From the NCBI RefSeq assembly GCF_002014825.1, contig NZ_MUYU01000009.1, positions 1 through 64,000 on the forward strand: a stretch of 64,000 nucleotides of DNA. Reading direction: 5' to 3'. Shown piece by piece: positions 51,038 to 60,959 of the stretch (position 1 is the first letter of the stretch; each line of letters starts with the position of its first letter). Origin of the DNA: Moraxella pluranimalium (lineage in GTDB: Bacteria; Pseudomonadota; Gammaproteobacteria; Pseudomonadales; Moraxellaceae). The notes beneath the pieces are model-generated. The model made no database searches, was not told the origin of the DNA, and saw nothing but the letters and a program-made list of their open reading frames with translations. The position numbers were made by a program, and so were the translations under genes.

Positions 51038-54000
51038 TCACGCCAACCGACTGACACCAGCACCGCTCATCACGCTTGTACCGCCGGCACGCTTTTCGAT
51101 GATGATTTGGGTATCGATACGCTCTTTTAGGCTTGCGACATGGCTGATGATGCCGATACTTTTACCACTTTGTTGTAGCTCAAATAGGGTGCTGAGCGCC
51201 ATATCAAGTGCAGTTTCATCAAGCGTGCCAAAGCCTTCATCCAAAAACAGCGACTCAATCTGCATCTGCCGACTATTAATCTGTGATAAACCAAGCGCAA
51301 GCGCTAGACTTACCATAAATGTCTCGCCACCTGACAGATTTTTGCTACTGCGTACCACATCGCCTTGATGCAAATCCGTGACCAAAATCTCAAGCGCCTT
51401 GCCGCTATCTGCATTTTGGGTTAATAGATAGCGATCATTCATTTTTTGTAAAATATGATTGGCATGATATAGCACCAAATCCAGTGTCAAGCCCTGCACA
51501 AAGTTGCGATACTTGCGACCATCTGCCGAGCCAATGAGCACATCTAACTTCGCCCAAATTTCATTTTGTGCCTTTTGCTGATCGATTTGTTCAATTAGCT
51601 CTAGTTGATAATGGCGGTTTTGTTCTTCAGTATCTTTTTTGGTGCTAAGCTCACCGATTTTTTGGTGCAGTAAGGCTTGTTCGTCTTTAAGCTGACTGAC
51701 GGTCTCTTGTAGCTGTGGCAGATTAATCTCATGGATAGTTGGATGATTTTTTTGTAATTCATCTAAACTATTGACACGATCTTGATAAGTGATTTTGGCA
51801 AGTTGATGCGCCTGCTCAAGTGCTTGCAAGGTCTCATCGAGTGCTTGCATCGCATCTTTATCAAGCTGTACTGCCACAAAGTCTGCTTCATCATCAAACA
51901 AAGAATCTGATAGCTTATCTTGCCAAAGCTTCCCTGCTTGTTGTAGTTTTTTGTGTAGCTGAGCGACTTGTTCGCCTTGATGCTTGATGCTGAGTGTCGC
52001 TTGCTCAAGTGTGAGTTTGGCTGTCTGATAGGCTTGTTCACTTTGGCTAAGCTGTGCTTGATGATGACTGATGGCAGATTGCAGTGCATTTTCTACATCA
52101 TCGACACTTGCATCGCCAAGTAGGGCGTACCGTTGCTCACTTTGAGATTGTAGAATTTTTTGATACTCATGTCGCTGAGTATCTAAGCTATGACAAGCTG
52201 ATTCAAGCGTTTGTTGTTCAGCCATCAGTGCATTTAATCGGGTTTGATGTTCAATCTGCTCATGAGTCAGTGCGATTTTTTGGGCTGATAACTGCTCATA
52301 AGTCTCGTATTGCTTAGTAAGATTATGTTGATAATTATTAATCAAAGATAACAAATCATCAATGCCATCAGCACTGACATTCATAATCATCTGACTAGGC
52401 GATGCAATCCAATCATCCACCGATATCTGCTCTGGGATAGTGCATTGACTGCAAATCTTTTCTTGCCACTGATGATAAGATTGACAATCAATGCCAAATG
52501 CACCAAGCCCATCTGTCAGCGTATTCACGGTGTCAAATTGTGCAGTCAGTTCATTTTGGATGCTGACAATCTGCGCTAGATATCCTGCGATTTGGGATTT
52601 GAGCGATGTACCGTCGGCGATGATATGCTCATGCTGCACAGTCAAGGTCGCAAGATTGGATTGGCTATCTTTGATCTGATAAATCAGCTCATGCGCTTGT
52701 TGTTTTAGCCCATCTTTATGAGCCAAATCCTGTAGTAATGCTTGATAATCTTCTTCAAGTTGTAAGTAACTTGGCAATGGCTTATTTGAATGATACTGCG
52801 CCCAAATCCCCATCATCTGCTCAGATAGCTGTTGGCACTGATCTTTGGTCTGCCCGCTTGTCGCTGACAGTGTGCTGATTTTGGTTTCTAGCGTATGAAT
52901 ATTAAGTAAATATTGATTGATTTCATCTTGTAGATTGGTCGTGATGACAAGTTGTGCATCTAGCTTATCTTTGGCGATTTGTGCATCATCATCGCTTGGC
53001 TGCGTGCCGTTATGCTTATACGGATGTATTGTCGAACCGCACAATGGACAAGGATGACCGTCGCTCAGCTTATCAAACTGCGACTTCATGTGTATCAGCT
53101 GTTTTTTGGTTTCGTATGTCTCACTAAGTGCATTTTGTAGTGCCATCGCATCGGTCAGTGCTTGCTGTTTGTTTGCGATATTATGCTTGGCATTGTTTAG
53201 CTGATTTTGCTCATTATGGATAGATTCATCAAGCTTGGCTATTTCAGTCATCAGCGCTTGATGATTGTGTGTATGAGCAATGAGCTGTTCGTAGTGATGT
53301 GCTTGTTGTTGCAGATGCTTTAGCTGATTATCAAGCCTAGTTAGATAGTCTTGATAATTATCCGTAGAATCAATCGCACTTACGCCCAAGATAGTTGCAA
53401 GTTCGCTTTGTTGTGATGCCAGTGTATTATGAGCATCTGCAATTTTGTCTTTTACCGATTTGTACGCTTCACGCTTGGCTAAGCGATTGGTATTGGCTTG
53501 ATGTAGATCCTGATGCGCTTTTTTTAGATGCTGATATTGCTTACCGATATAGGCTTTTGCATCGCTGATTTTGTTGGCACTATGCTTAAGATGGTTAATC
53601 TTGTCTAATAAATGTTCATCTTGTTCATCAGCCATTAGTTGCTGCTGAAGTTGGACTAGTGCATCACTGATGCTTGCGACTTTTGAGCGTGTCTCTGTGA
53701 TATGCTTGCTATTTTCTGCATAAGATTGCTGTCTATCCTTATACTGCGCATCGCACAGATTTAGACTTTGCTGTGTCAGTGCAATCTGTTGGTCTAGCTT
53801 GCGCGCATCCGTGATGGCAGGTTTTTTGTCATTGAGTGCTTGCACCGCCTGCTCATAATCCTGCTTATACTGTGCTAGCTGATTGCTATGCATATCCAGT
53901 TGTGCGGTGAGTTGTGGCAGCTGATTATTGAGATGAGTTAAAGATTGATTGGCGGTATCATGATCATTTTTCAGCTCATGATACTGCTGATAAAAGGGCA

Positions 54001-54889
54001 AAATCTCAAAAGCACGCTTTGCTTTATCAAGCCTAGCCTTATCATCAGCAAAGTCATTAAGCTTATCTTGGCTGTCATCCAATTTAGCTTGCCAAAGATG
54101 TATCTCATCATGTAGCTTTTGATAGTGATTGGCAGCATTTAGCTCATTTTCATAATTATTTAGCTGTTTGGCTAGTGTATCGCTGTGTGCTTGAGCTTGA
54201 TTGAGCTCGCCAATCAGCGCATCAAAAGTCGCTTGGTCCATACAATTAACTTCACCAAGTCGTGTCGTTAGCTGTTTGAGCGCAAGTGCTTGCTCTTTAT
54301 TCTTTTCAAAGGCAAGCTTACCAATCTCAGCATAAATCTGCGTGCCGGTAATCTGCTCCAAAATTGCGCCACGCTTGCCAGCTTCAGCTTGCAAAAATGC
54401 CGAAAAATCCCCCTGAACAAGCATCACCGAACGCGTGAACTGCTCTTTATTCATACCCAAGATTTCGATAATTTTTTTTTCAACATTACTCGCTTTTTCT
54501 TCAATAATCTTGCCGGTATCATCTTGAGTACTACTTAATAATGATAATTCACGGACAATGGGCTGTAGCTTGCCATTAGGGTTTTTATTGGCTCGGCGCT
54601 GTGACCAATACGCACGGTACACCGTTTTATTGACTTGAAAAATCACTTCACTCGATGCAAAAGCCGTGCCGATACTCATCAGCTCGTTATGTGCTGCTGA
54701 GACCGTAACTCGGGGTGTCTCACCATACAGCGCCAAACAAATCGCATCAAGCACTGTTGTCTTGCCTGCGCCCGTCGCACCCGTGATGGCAAATAACGCA
54801 TTGGCATCAAAGGCAGGGTCTTCAAAATTAACCTGCCATTTGCCTTTGAGTGAGTTGATATTTTCAAAGCTTAGCTTAATAATTTTCAT
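51038..54889 (-). CDS. sbcC: Nuclease SbcCD subunit C
   Basis: SMC-like ATPase subunit (1283 residues) of the SbcCD nuclease that opens hairpins and protein-blocked DNA ends. The N-terminal ATPase half has Walker A GATGAGKTTVLDAICLALYG, then long coiled coils on either side of a zinc hook CPLCG near residue 612, and the C-terminal half has the signature LSGGETFMVSLALALGLSQ and Walker B LFLDEGFGTLDE. The length is above E. coli SbcC (1048) because of longer coils. It follows sbcD by 24 bp in the conserved order. Confidence 0.95.
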   Translation of the reverse strand: MKIIKLSFENINSLKGKWQVNFEDPAFDANALFAITGATGAGKTTVLDAICLALYGETPRVTVSAAHNELMSIGTAFASSEVIFQVNKTVYRAYWSQRRANKNPNGKLQPIVRELSLLSSTQDDTGKIIEEKASNVEKKIIEILGMNKEQFTRSVMLVQGDFSAFLQAEAGKRGAILEQITGTQIYAEIGKLAFEKNKEQALALKQLTTRLGEVNCMDQATFDALIGELNQAQAHSDTLAKQLNNYENELNAANHYQKLHDEIHLWQAKLDDSQDKLNDFADDKARLDKAKRAFEILPFYQQYHELKNDHDTANQSLTHLNNQLPQLTAQLDMHSNQLAQYKQDYEQAVQALNDKKPAITDARKLDQQIALTQQSLNLCDAQYKDRQQSYAENSKHITETRSKVASISDALVQLQQQLMADEQDEHLLDKINHLKHSANKISDAKAYIGKQYQHLKKAHQDLHQANTNRLAKREAYKSVKDKIADAHNTLASQQSELATILGVSAIDSTDNYQDYLTRLDNQLKHLQQQAHHYEQLIAHTHNHQALMTEIAKLDESIHNEQNQLNNAKHNIANKQQALTDAMALQNALSETYETKKQLIHMKSQFDKLSDGHPCPLCGSTIHPYKHNGTQPSDDDAQIAKDKLDAQLVITTNLQDEINQYLLNIHTLETKISTLSATSGQTKDQCQQLSEQMMGIWAQYHSNKPLPSYLQLEEDYQALLQDLAHKDGLKQQAHELIYQIKDSQSNLATLTVQHEHIIADGTSLKSQIAGYLAQIVSIQNELTAQFDTVNTLTDGLGAFGIDCQSYHQWQEKICSQCTIPEQISVDDWIASPSQMIMNVSADGIDDLLSLINNYQHNLTKQYETYEQLSAQKIALTHEQIEHQTRLNALMAEQQTLESACHSLDTQRHEYQKILQSQSEQRYALLGDASVDDVENALQSAISHHQAQLSQSEQAYQTAKLTLEQATLSIKHQGEQVAQLHKKLQQAGKLWQDKLSDSLFDDEADFVAVQLDKDAMQALDETLQALEQAHQLAKITYQDRVNSLDELQKNHPTIHEINLPQLQETVSQLKDEQALLHQKIGELSTKKDTEEQNRHYQLELIEQIDQQKAQNEIWAKLDVLIGSADGRKYRNFVQGLTLDLVLYHANHILQKMNDRYLLTQNADSGKALEILVTDLHQGDVVRSSKNLSGGETFMVSLALALGLSQINSRQMQIESLFLDEGFGTLDETALDMALSTLFELQQSGKSIGIISHVASLKERIDTQIIIEKRAGGTSVMSGAGVSRLA

Positions 54890-54913
54890 TGTTTGTCCAT
54901 GTATGTGTATCGA

Positions 54914-56239
54914 TTATTGGGCTTTGGTATCGGTTTCTTGTAATTCTTTGAGTAGGGTTTGATATGCGTGCTTGAGTGCGGTTTTTTCGTCATCATTGAG
55001 TGCTTCTTTTTCAAGTCGCTTATCAAACACATCGGTCGCGCTCAACATCTCAAGCTTTGGTACAGCTGATGTAACACCCTGTGACAGACTGCCTTTATAG
55101 GTACTGCGATTTTTGATACTCAGCGCCGTCAGTCGTGTCTCACTAATAGCATCAGTAATTAATTGCCGTAAATCTGGCAATACTTTTGACCCCGTGTATT
55201 CAATCTCAAGCCAAATATCTTGGTCGTATTCTGATAGTTTTGCTAAATTATCATAAATAAAATCAAGTTCGCCACTAATCTTGGCTAAGCTTTGAAAAAT
55301 TGGCACGGATAGGGCGTTCACCTGAATCGGCTGGCCATCGGCGATATCCACAATCAGCACCTGTTTATGCCGTCCAATCTCACCAAAACCCATCGCAATC
55401 GGCGAACCACAGTAGCGGATACGACTTTGCTTAGCGACGATTTGGCTTGCATGAATATGACCGAGCGCCACATAGTCGATATCATCATCAAAGATACTTG
55501 CGCTGATTTGTCCAAGTGTACCCACTTGCAAATCTCGCATACCATCATCCGCCGATGAGACGCTTGAGCCTGCGACGAACAGATGTCCTGTGGCGATGAT
55601 TGGAATGGTTATTTGATAAGTATCTTTAATATATTGCTGTTTTTGTTTAGCAAGATTGGCTAATAGGTGATAATGGTCAGCAACACCTTGAAGTAGGTCG
55701 CTGTTTTTTTGTTCGATACTTTGGGCATCGCCACTGGTACGCACATCACGGTCACGCAAATAGGGCGTTGCGATGATAATCGCACTCGGTGTCTCGCCGT
55801 CATACAAGGTGATGAGCTCATCTTCAAGATTGTCAGTGGCGCTACCGATGACATGAGTGTTGAGCACGCCAAGCACTTCTTTGGTCTTTTGTAGGCTGGT
55901 CGGTGAGTCGTGATTGCCTGCGACGATGATGATGTGCTTGATATGATTTTTGAACGCTTGCGCCAAAAAATGATGATACAGGTGCTCCGCCTTATTGCTT
56001 GGCGTCATCGTATCAAAAATATCACCAGCGACAATCAGCACATCCGCTTGATGACTAAGCAAGCTTTCTTGTAGCCATTTTAAAAAGCACTCAAACTCAT
56101 CATAGCGAGATTGATTGTATAATAGCTTACCTAAATGCCAATCTGATGTGTGTAAAATTCGCAGTGCATGGGCAGGCTTGGCAGGGACGGCGGTATCTTT
56201 GGGCGTATCGGTGCACAGATGTGTTTTGATGCTATTCAT
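54914..56239 (-). CDS. sbcD: Nuclease SbcCD subunit D
   Basis: Mre11-type manganese-dependent nuclease subunit, 441 residues. Phosphoesterase motifs are in order: HTSDWHLGK (I), VAGDIFDT (II), VAGNHDS (III), TGHLF and ALGHIHAS (IV/V). An N-terminal extension of about 26 residues precedes motif I; no better internal start is evident. Forms a complex with SbcC, encoded just downstream. An inverted repeat upstream (56314-56329) may be an operator. Confidence 0.95.
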   Translation of the reverse strand: MNSIKTHLCTDTPKDTAVPAKPAHALRILHTSDWHLGKLLYNQSRYDEFECFLKWLQESLLSHQADVLIVAGDIFDTMTPSNKAEHLYHHFLAQAFKNHIKHIIIVAGNHDSPTSLQKTKEVLGVLNTHVIGSATDNLEDELITLYDGETPSAIIIATPYLRDRDVRTSGDAQSIEQKNSDLLQGVADHYHLLANLAKQKQQYIKDTYQITIPIIATGHLFVAGSSVSSADDGMRDLQVGTLGQISASIFDDDIDYVALGHIHASQIVAKQSRIRYCGSPIAMGFGEIGRHKQVLIVDIADGQPIQVNALSVPIFQSLAKISGELDFIYDNLAKLSEYDQDIWLEIEYTGSKVLPDLRQLITDAISETRLTALSIKNRSTYKGSLSQGVTSAVPKLEMLSATDVFDKRLEKEALNDDEKTALKHAYQTLLKELQETDTKAQ

Positions 56240-56313
56240 AGTCTATCAAGTATTGAAATCTTATGGATACTATAGCACTTTTTTGGCGGGGTGTGCGATT
56301 TTTTGTAGGGTGT

Positions 56314-56329
56314 GATAAACTGGTTTATC
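56314..56329. promoter_or_regulatory. Inverted repeat upstream of sbcD
   Basis: GATAAAC-TG-GTTTATC, a 7-bp perfect inverted repeat, flanked by TGT and by ATCACA. It lies ~75 bp before the sbcD start, a plausible operator position. Confidence 0.45.
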
Positions 56330-56341
56330 AAATCACATCAC

Positions 56342-56371
56342 AAAAAAAGACCGCCATCAGGCGATCTTTTT
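56342..56371 (-). terminator. Terminator of the DUF493 gene
   Basis: AAAAAGA-CGCC pairs with GGCG-TCTTTTT around ATCA with one mismatch, and T residues follow on the minus strand. Confidence 0.75.
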
Positions 56372-56382
56372 GGGATTGTCGG

Positions 56383-56685
56383 TTATACGACAGTGCGTAC
56401 AGTTTTTGCCTTATCCAGTGCGGTGTAGAGTCGATTGACTTCGTCGGCATGGGTTAAGTATAGGCTTAGGCGCAGTGCATGATAGCGACCTGTTTTTGAT
56501 GCACGCATTTGGATGCTTGCATGGTCAAATTCAGGGAAAATCTCCGCCAAAATTAGCTTCACTTCGTTTAGTAATTCTTCACGATAGCCTTCGTTGCCAA
56601 TGATGCTCATCGGATAATCCATCGGAAAAGTCCAAAGCTCTGGGTTTTGGATTTCGGTACGGCTTGGAGTGGTATTATTAGTCAT
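56383..56685 (-). CDS. ybeD: DUF493 family protein (YbeD)
   Basis: 100-residue protein of the YbeD/DUF493 family, an ACT-like fold of uncertain, possibly regulatory, function often placed beside lipB in enterobacteria. Conserved parts are ELWTFPMDYPMSIIGNEG and SKTGRYHALRLSLYL. AGGAAAAA precedes the ATG. lipB is not adjacent; instead an AAA ATPase gene lies 104 bp upstream. Confidence 0.9.
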   Translation of the reverse strand: MTNNTTPSRTEIQNPELWTFPMDYPMSIIGNEGYREELLNEVKLILAEIFPEFDHASIQMRASKTGRYHALRLSLYLTHADEVNRLYTALDKAKTVRTVV

Positions 56686-56789
56686 GATTCATTTTTCCTA
56701 ATTGGTTTGATGTCGTATCAATGGGGATGACTGTTAGTTTTTTCAAGTCGCCATCGTAGGATGTTAACACCAAACCATCTGGTCGGTTT

Positions 56790-57947
56790 TTAGTTAATAA
56801 AGCCAAATCCGCCTTTGTTTTGCTTGGCGACTAAATGCGCATCATCCATATTAGTGATTTGTGCAAGTGTCTTTGGTGTATCGACTGTCATTTGTTTACC
56901 AATACTTGCCAAATACGCATTTGCCTTATCGACGCTGAGTGCGCCAAATTGATATTCGGCAATCAGACGACCATGTCGCAGTAGGGCGTGGTCGATATCC
57001 ATCAAATCAGCATTAAAAGTACAGATAAATTGACATTCAAGTACATCTGACAAGATACCATCAGCGATATTTAAGATGCTCGAAACGACATCCGATGTAT
57101 TGCCACCACCGACACGCTCGGCGATATAGTTTTCGCAGTCTTCGAGCACCAGCACTGAATTTTTGTTATCAATCAGCATACCCATAAACTGCGGATCAGC
57201 CAATGCGCCGATGAGATTGTTTGGCACAAAGATAAAGTTCTTATCGGGGATTTGGGCGGTGAGCCACTTGATGTAGTTGGTCTTGCCTGAGCCTGCCACG
57301 CCATGCAATAGCATCACGCCTTTATTGCCTTGCGTCAAATCCTGCTTGATTTTTTGATGCACAGGCACAAAGTCATCATTGTACATGGTGTCAATATCTA
57401 GGCTAAGCGGCTTGATGACATGGGTTTTGAACACCAAATCTTGACCTTCTTTGAGCAATAGGCTGATTTTGGCATCTGTTGAGACATATTTGCTCAGATA
57501 TTTATCAAAAAATTGACGGATTTTTGTCAAATTGTCCGCTTGTTGGCTATTATAACCAAGCAGTGACACGCCATAAAACCCTGATTCAATGATGGTCTTG
57601 TCATAATCATTGCTCAAATCTTCATTCAAAACTAAGAAAAACTCATAGTCTGGATGAAAATAGCACAATTCACCTGCATAGAACACGCCTGTCTGACCAT
57701 TATAATGCGCCGTACTGTAATCGGTGCATTGCACAAAGTCCTTGAGCGATTCTTTTTTGATGACGATATCATCACCACGAAAATTGACCGTCGCCATCAT
57801 ACGACTAATCAAGCCAGCAAAAGGGTGACTGTCTGAGCTGACACGCTCATCGAGTGCCTGCACTTGTAGCTGATGCACGCCATTGACATAGTGTTCATCC
57901 ACGATACGGCGGGGATGATAGTATTTTGAACCGATAATTTTCATCAT
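56790..57947 (-). CDS. AAA-family ATPase of unknown function (BCS1/Vps4-like core)
   Basis: 385-residue protein. Residues 1-190 are an unrecognised mixed alpha/beta domain (MKIIGSKYYHPRRIVDEHYV; GVFYAGELCYFHPDYEFFLV). The AAA core follows: Walker A GVAGSGKT (216-223), Walker B SVLVLEDCENY (~264-273), sensor-1 asparagine in TFNADLMDIDHALLRHGRL (N312) with arginines at 324 and 327 as finger candidates, and SSILNIADGIL as in BCS1-type AAA proteins. No membrane segment or protease domain is visible. Two adjacent ATG codons (57947, 57944) are possible. It starts 93 bp after the rpoD stop beyond a hairpin. No partner is recognised, so its job is open. Confidence 0.75.
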   Translation of the reverse strand: MMKIIGSKYYHPRRIVDEHYVNGVHQLQVQALDERVSSDSHPFAGLISRMMATVNFRGDDIVIKKESLKDFVQCTDYSTAHYNGQTGVFYAGELCYFHPDYEFFLVLNEDLSNDYDKTIIESGFYGVSLLGYNSQQADNLTKIRQFFDKYLSKYVSTDAKISLLLKEGQDLVFKTHVIKPLSLDIDTMYNDDFVPVHQKIKQDLTQGNKGVMLLHGVAGSGKTNYIKWLTAQIPDKNFIFVPNNLIGALADPQFMGMLIDNKNSVLVLEDCENYIAERVGGGNTSDVVSSILNIADGILSDVLECQFICTFNADLMDIDHALLRHGRLIAEYQFGALSVDKANAYLASIGKQMTVDTPKTLAQITNMDDAHLVAKQNKGGFGFIN

Positions 57948-57979
57948 AAATAAGTTTTTAAAATTGATAGGGATAAAAT

Positions 57980-58007
57980 AAGTCTGCCAATCATCATTAG
58001 CAGACTT
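57980..58007 (-). terminator. Terminator-like hairpin after rpoD
   Basis: AAGTCTGC (57980-57987) and GCAGACTT (58000-58007); the minus strand then reads ATTTTAT. The T-tract is imperfect, so read-through into the AAA ATPase gene is likely. Confidence 0.6.
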
Positions 58008-58039
58008 TAGCAGACCTTGAAAGATTGATAAAGTGGCTA

Positions 58040-59938
58040 TCAATCGTTTTCTAAGAATGAACGCAGATGCTCTGAGCGAGAAGGATGGCGTAGTTTACGC
58101 AGTGCTTTGGCTTCGATTTGGCGGATACGCTCACGAGTCACATCAAACTGCTTGCCCACTTCTTCAAGCGTGTGGTCGCTTGGCATATCGATACCAAAAC
58201 GCATCTTCAAGACTTTGGCTTCTCTTTCGGTCAGATTATCCAAGACTTCACGAGTCGCTTCACGCAAGCCTTCGGCGGTGGCATTCTCAATCGGGCTTGA
58301 GATGGTGTTGTCTTCGATAAAATCACCCAAGTGGCTATCTTCATCATCACCGATTGGTGTCTCCATAGAGATTGGCTCTTTGGCGATTTTTAGCACTTTG
58401 CGGACTTTGGCTTCGTCCATATCTAGGCGTTCGCCCAGCTCTTCGGGCGTTGGCTCACGACCCATCTCTTGGAGTAGCTGACGGCTGACACGGTTGATTT
58501 TATTAATCGTCTCAATCATATGCACAGGGATACGAATCGTGCGTGCTTGGTCGGCAATCGAGCGGGTGATGGCTTGACGAATCCACCATGTTGCATAGGT
58601 AGAGAACTTATAGCCACGACGATATTCAAACTTATCCACCGCTTTCATCAGACCGATGTTACCTTCTTGGATCAAATCCAAGAACTGCAAGCCACGGTTG
58701 GTATATTTCTTGGCGATACTGATGACCAGACGCAAGTTGGCTTCGACCATATCTTTTTTGGCTCGGCGTGCTTTGGCTTCACCGATGGCCATTTGTCGAG
58801 CGACCGCCTTCATATCACGAATGTCCATTTTTAGGGCGACTTCGTGCGCTAGGATTTTTTCTTGTAGGGCGACGACATCTTTTTCGATTTTTGCCAAAGT
58901 CTCTGCAAAAGCAGGCTTGCCTTCGATACGATGTGCCAGCCACTCGATATTGGTTTCGTTACTTGGGAAAGTCTTTTTGAACTCTTCTAGTGGCATTTTA
59001 CCACGACGAATCACCAGCTTCATGATACGGCGTTCGTTGGCACGCACATCTTCATAGACTTCACGCATCAGCTCCATCACTTGATCAGACAAGCGATTGT
59101 TTAGCTTGATGAGCATAAAGCGATTGGCAAGCTCATCTTCGGCGGCTTTGGCTTCATCACTACCACGACCGTGCTTGTCTAGGACTTGTTGCGTCTTGTC
59201 ATATAGGGCTTGTAGCTCTTCAAAGCGGACACGCACTTCTTCGGGATCAAGATTTGAGTCATCGGCATCGGCATCCATACTACCGCCGTCGCCATCTTCA
59301 TCTTCGTCATCGAGATCATCAATGTCAGGCGTGTCAGCTTTTGGCTCGTCCAAGTTTAGCTCAGCATCTTCTTCGCTCAGCTCAAAATCGGTGTCTTCAA
59401 GGCTCAAAAAGCCTGACACCACATCAGAAATTTTCTTTTCGCCATCTAGGACTTGTTGGTATTCGTCCAGCACAAGCTTGACCGTGCCCGGCCAATACGC
59501 CATGATGTACTGCACTTCACGTGTGCCTTCTTCGATGCGTTTGGCGATGCCAATCTCACCTTCGCGGGTCAATAGATCGACCGTACCCATTTCACGCATA
59601 TACATACGCACAGGGTCGGTGGTACGACCCGGCTCGGTTTCTACCGATGCCAAGACAGCAGCGGCTTCATCGGCTGCCATATCATCATCGCTACCTGTAT
59701 CAGCCAGTAGCATATCGTCATCATCAGGGGCGACTTCAAAGACCTGAATACCGACATCGGTCAGCATCTGAATGATGTCTTCGATTTGATCGCTTTCGGT
59801 GACCGAATCGGGCAGTTGGTCATTCACTTCGGCATAGGTCAGATACCCTTGTTCCTTGCCAAGGCGAATTAGCTCTGCTAATTGAGATGATGACTCTTCT
59901 TGGTAGCCTTCGTTGCCTGTGATGTTATCATTGCTCAT
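58040..59938 (-). CDS. rpoD: RNA polymerase sigma factor RpoD (sigma70)
   Basis: Primary sigma factor of 632 residues. Region 1.1 opens the protein ([25 protein letters not shown]), region 1.2 has [23 protein letters not shown], then the non-conserved insert with a very acidic stretch (~200-235, Asp/Glu-rich), region 2 ([43 protein letters not shown]), region 3 and region 4.2 ([20 protein letters not shown]). The ATG at 59938 (MSNDNIT) lies ~34 nt after a clear promoter; upstream in-frame codons overlap the promoter. dnaG and rpsU do not precede it. Confidence 0.97.
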   Translation of the reverse strand: MSNDNITGNEGYQEESSSQLAELIRLGKEQGYLTYAEVNDQLPDSVTESDQIEDIIQMLTDVGIQVFEVAPDDDDMLLADTGSDDDMAADEAAAVLASVETEPGRTTDPVRMYMREMGTVDLLTREGEIGIAKRIEEGTREVQYIMAYWPGTVKLVLDEYQQVLDGEKKISDVVSGFLSLEDTDFELSEEDAELNLDEPKADTPDIDDLDDEDEDGDGGSMDADADDSNLDPEEVRVRFEELQALYDKTQQVLDKHGRGSDEAKAAEDELANRFMLIKLNNRLSDQVMELMREVYEDVRANERRIMKLVIRRGKMPLEEFKKTFPSNETNIEWLAHRIEGKPAFAETLAKIEKDVVALQEKILAHEVALKMDIRDMKAVARQMAIGEAKARRAKKDMVEANLRLVISIAKKYTNRGLQFLDLIQEGNIGLMKAVDKFEYRRGYKFSTYATWWIRQAITRSIADQARTIRIPVHMIETINKINRVSRQLLQEMGREPTPEELGERLDMDEAKVRKVLKIAKEPISMETPIGDDEDSHLGDFIEDNTISSPIENATAEGLREATREVLDNLTEREAKVLKMRFGIDMPSDHTLEEVGKQFDVTRERIRQIEAKALRKLRHPSRSEHLRSFLEND

Positions 59939-59978
59939 AAATGCGCTCTTATTGATGTAGCAAAATGGTAAACCTTGA

Positions 59979-60007
59979 ATTATACCTGTGTTTGGGCAGT
60001 GTTTCAA
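59979..60007 (-). promoter_or_regulatory. Sigma70 promoter of rpoD
   Basis: On the minus strand TTGAAA (60007-60002) and a perfect TATAAT (59984-59979) are 17 bp apart. The leader would be about 34 nt. Confidence 0.8.
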
Positions 60008-60494
60008 CTTAATAATAGACTAAATCCCATGCCTAAGCGCATCTGGGCGGTGGTGTTGAATGGTGCAAAATTACCCAATCTGTATTCGCTTAATTTGCTG
60101 AATCAATCAGCAAAAATACATTCAAGGTCTTCAAGGTCGGATAAATGGTTGCGCTGTTGGGTTTGCCACGCTTTGCGTGTTGTGTGGCAAATATACAACG
60201 GACGCTTGGCTATTAATAAGGGCATGGTCGGCTATTTTCAATGGTTGTGATGGGTCTTTTTGAATTAGCGATGAATATTTTGGCAAGAATTGCGCAAGCT
60301 ACATACAGATTACATACAGATAATGCAATCAAAGTTATACAATATAACAGTTGTAACCAAATGTAAAAATGGCTATGATAATTATCAAAGCGATACCGCG
60401 GATATCATACAAGTCTTATACAAGCCTTGATAGCAGGGGTGTCGCAAACTAATGATTTGATTGTTGCCAATTGGCAGTTTTTTAGGAGTGTACA
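60008..60494. other. Divergent intergenic region between rpoD and mliC
   Basis: 487 bp. It contains an inverted repeat TTTGCCAC/GTGGCAAA (60162-60191), an 11-bp tandem repeat (60300-60321) and a 12-bp palindrome TGCCAATTGGCA (60466-60477). A frame of ~75 codons reading from about 60029 has no ribosome site and odd composition, and is not called as a gene. Confidence 0.5.
60300..60321. repeat. 11-bp tandem direct repeat upstream of mliC
   Basis: TACATACAGAT occurs twice in exact tandem. On the minus strand this reads CTGTATGT twice at 11-bp spacing, the geometry used by PhoB/OmpR-type response regulators, though the sequence is not a clear Pho box. Confidence 0.5.
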
Positions 60495-60878
60495 ATGAAA
60501 AAATTGGCTTTATTCACCGCGATGGTATCAGCATTGGCTTTGAGCGCTTGTGCAAGCAACAGCACCGCCACAGGTAGCACCACAACCAGCAAAGCACCTG
60601 CACCAGCTGCCCAAACCGTCACCACCCACACATACGACTGCGATAACGGCTTGGCGCTCAATGTCCGCTATCTAGGCACAGACAAGGTTCAGGTTAGTAT
60701 GCAAGGCTACACTGGTGAACTTGCCATCGCCCAAAGCGCATCAGGCAGCCGTTATGTAAGCAATACCGGTCTATTTGGCTATGGCGGTGAATGGCACCAA
60801 AAAGGCAATATGGGCATCTTGGCAGCCAAAAATATCCACGGCACACCAATCCAAACCGTCTGCCAAAAAACCATGTAA
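60495..60878 (+). CDS. mliC: MliC-family lysozyme inhibitor lipoprotein
   Basis: Lipoprotein of 127 residues with lipobox LSAC (Cys19), a Thr/Ser/Ala/Pro-rich spacer (20-42) and one MliC domain. The domain shows paired cysteines (HTYDCDNG and QTVCQKTM), the SGxRY inhibitory loop in SASGSRYVSN and the GEWHQKGNMGILA region. Family members block c-type lysozyme at the cell surface and protect peptidoglycan from host attack. GGAGTG lies before the ATG. It is a single-gene unit preceded by a region rich in repeats, consistent with regulation. Confidence 0.88.
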   Translation: MKKLALFTAMVSALALSACASNSTATGSTTTSKAPAPAAQTVTTHTYDCDNGLALNVRYLGTDKVQVSMQGYTGELAIAQSASGSRYVSNTGLFGYGGEWHQKGNMGILAAKNIHGTPIQTVCQKTM

Positions 60879-60904
60879 TCTGTATTGACATCGGATTATG
60901 CAAC

Positions 60905-60940
60905 AAAAAAGCTCTTAATGTTATATTAAGAGCTTTTTTG
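60905..60940 (+). terminator. Terminator of mliC
   Basis: AAAAAAGCTCTTAAT (60905-60919) and its exact complement (60925-60939) form a 15-bp stem around GTTAT. Confidence 0.93.
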
Positions 60941-60959
60941 TTTTGATTAATAAAACCCA

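Noticed and set aside
58107..59747. Ser/Arg-rich open frames opposite rpoD
   Set aside because: Antisense shadows of a highly conserved gene; compositions such as long serine runs mirror its acidic codons.
60029..60250. Frame of ~75 codons between rpoD and mliC
   Set aside because: No ribosome site, aromatic and Arg-rich composition, and it overlaps the rpoD promoter region.
60300..60321. Canonical Pho box
   Set aside because: Spacing fits but CTGTATGT differs from CTGTCAT in two places; kept only as a generic direct repeat.
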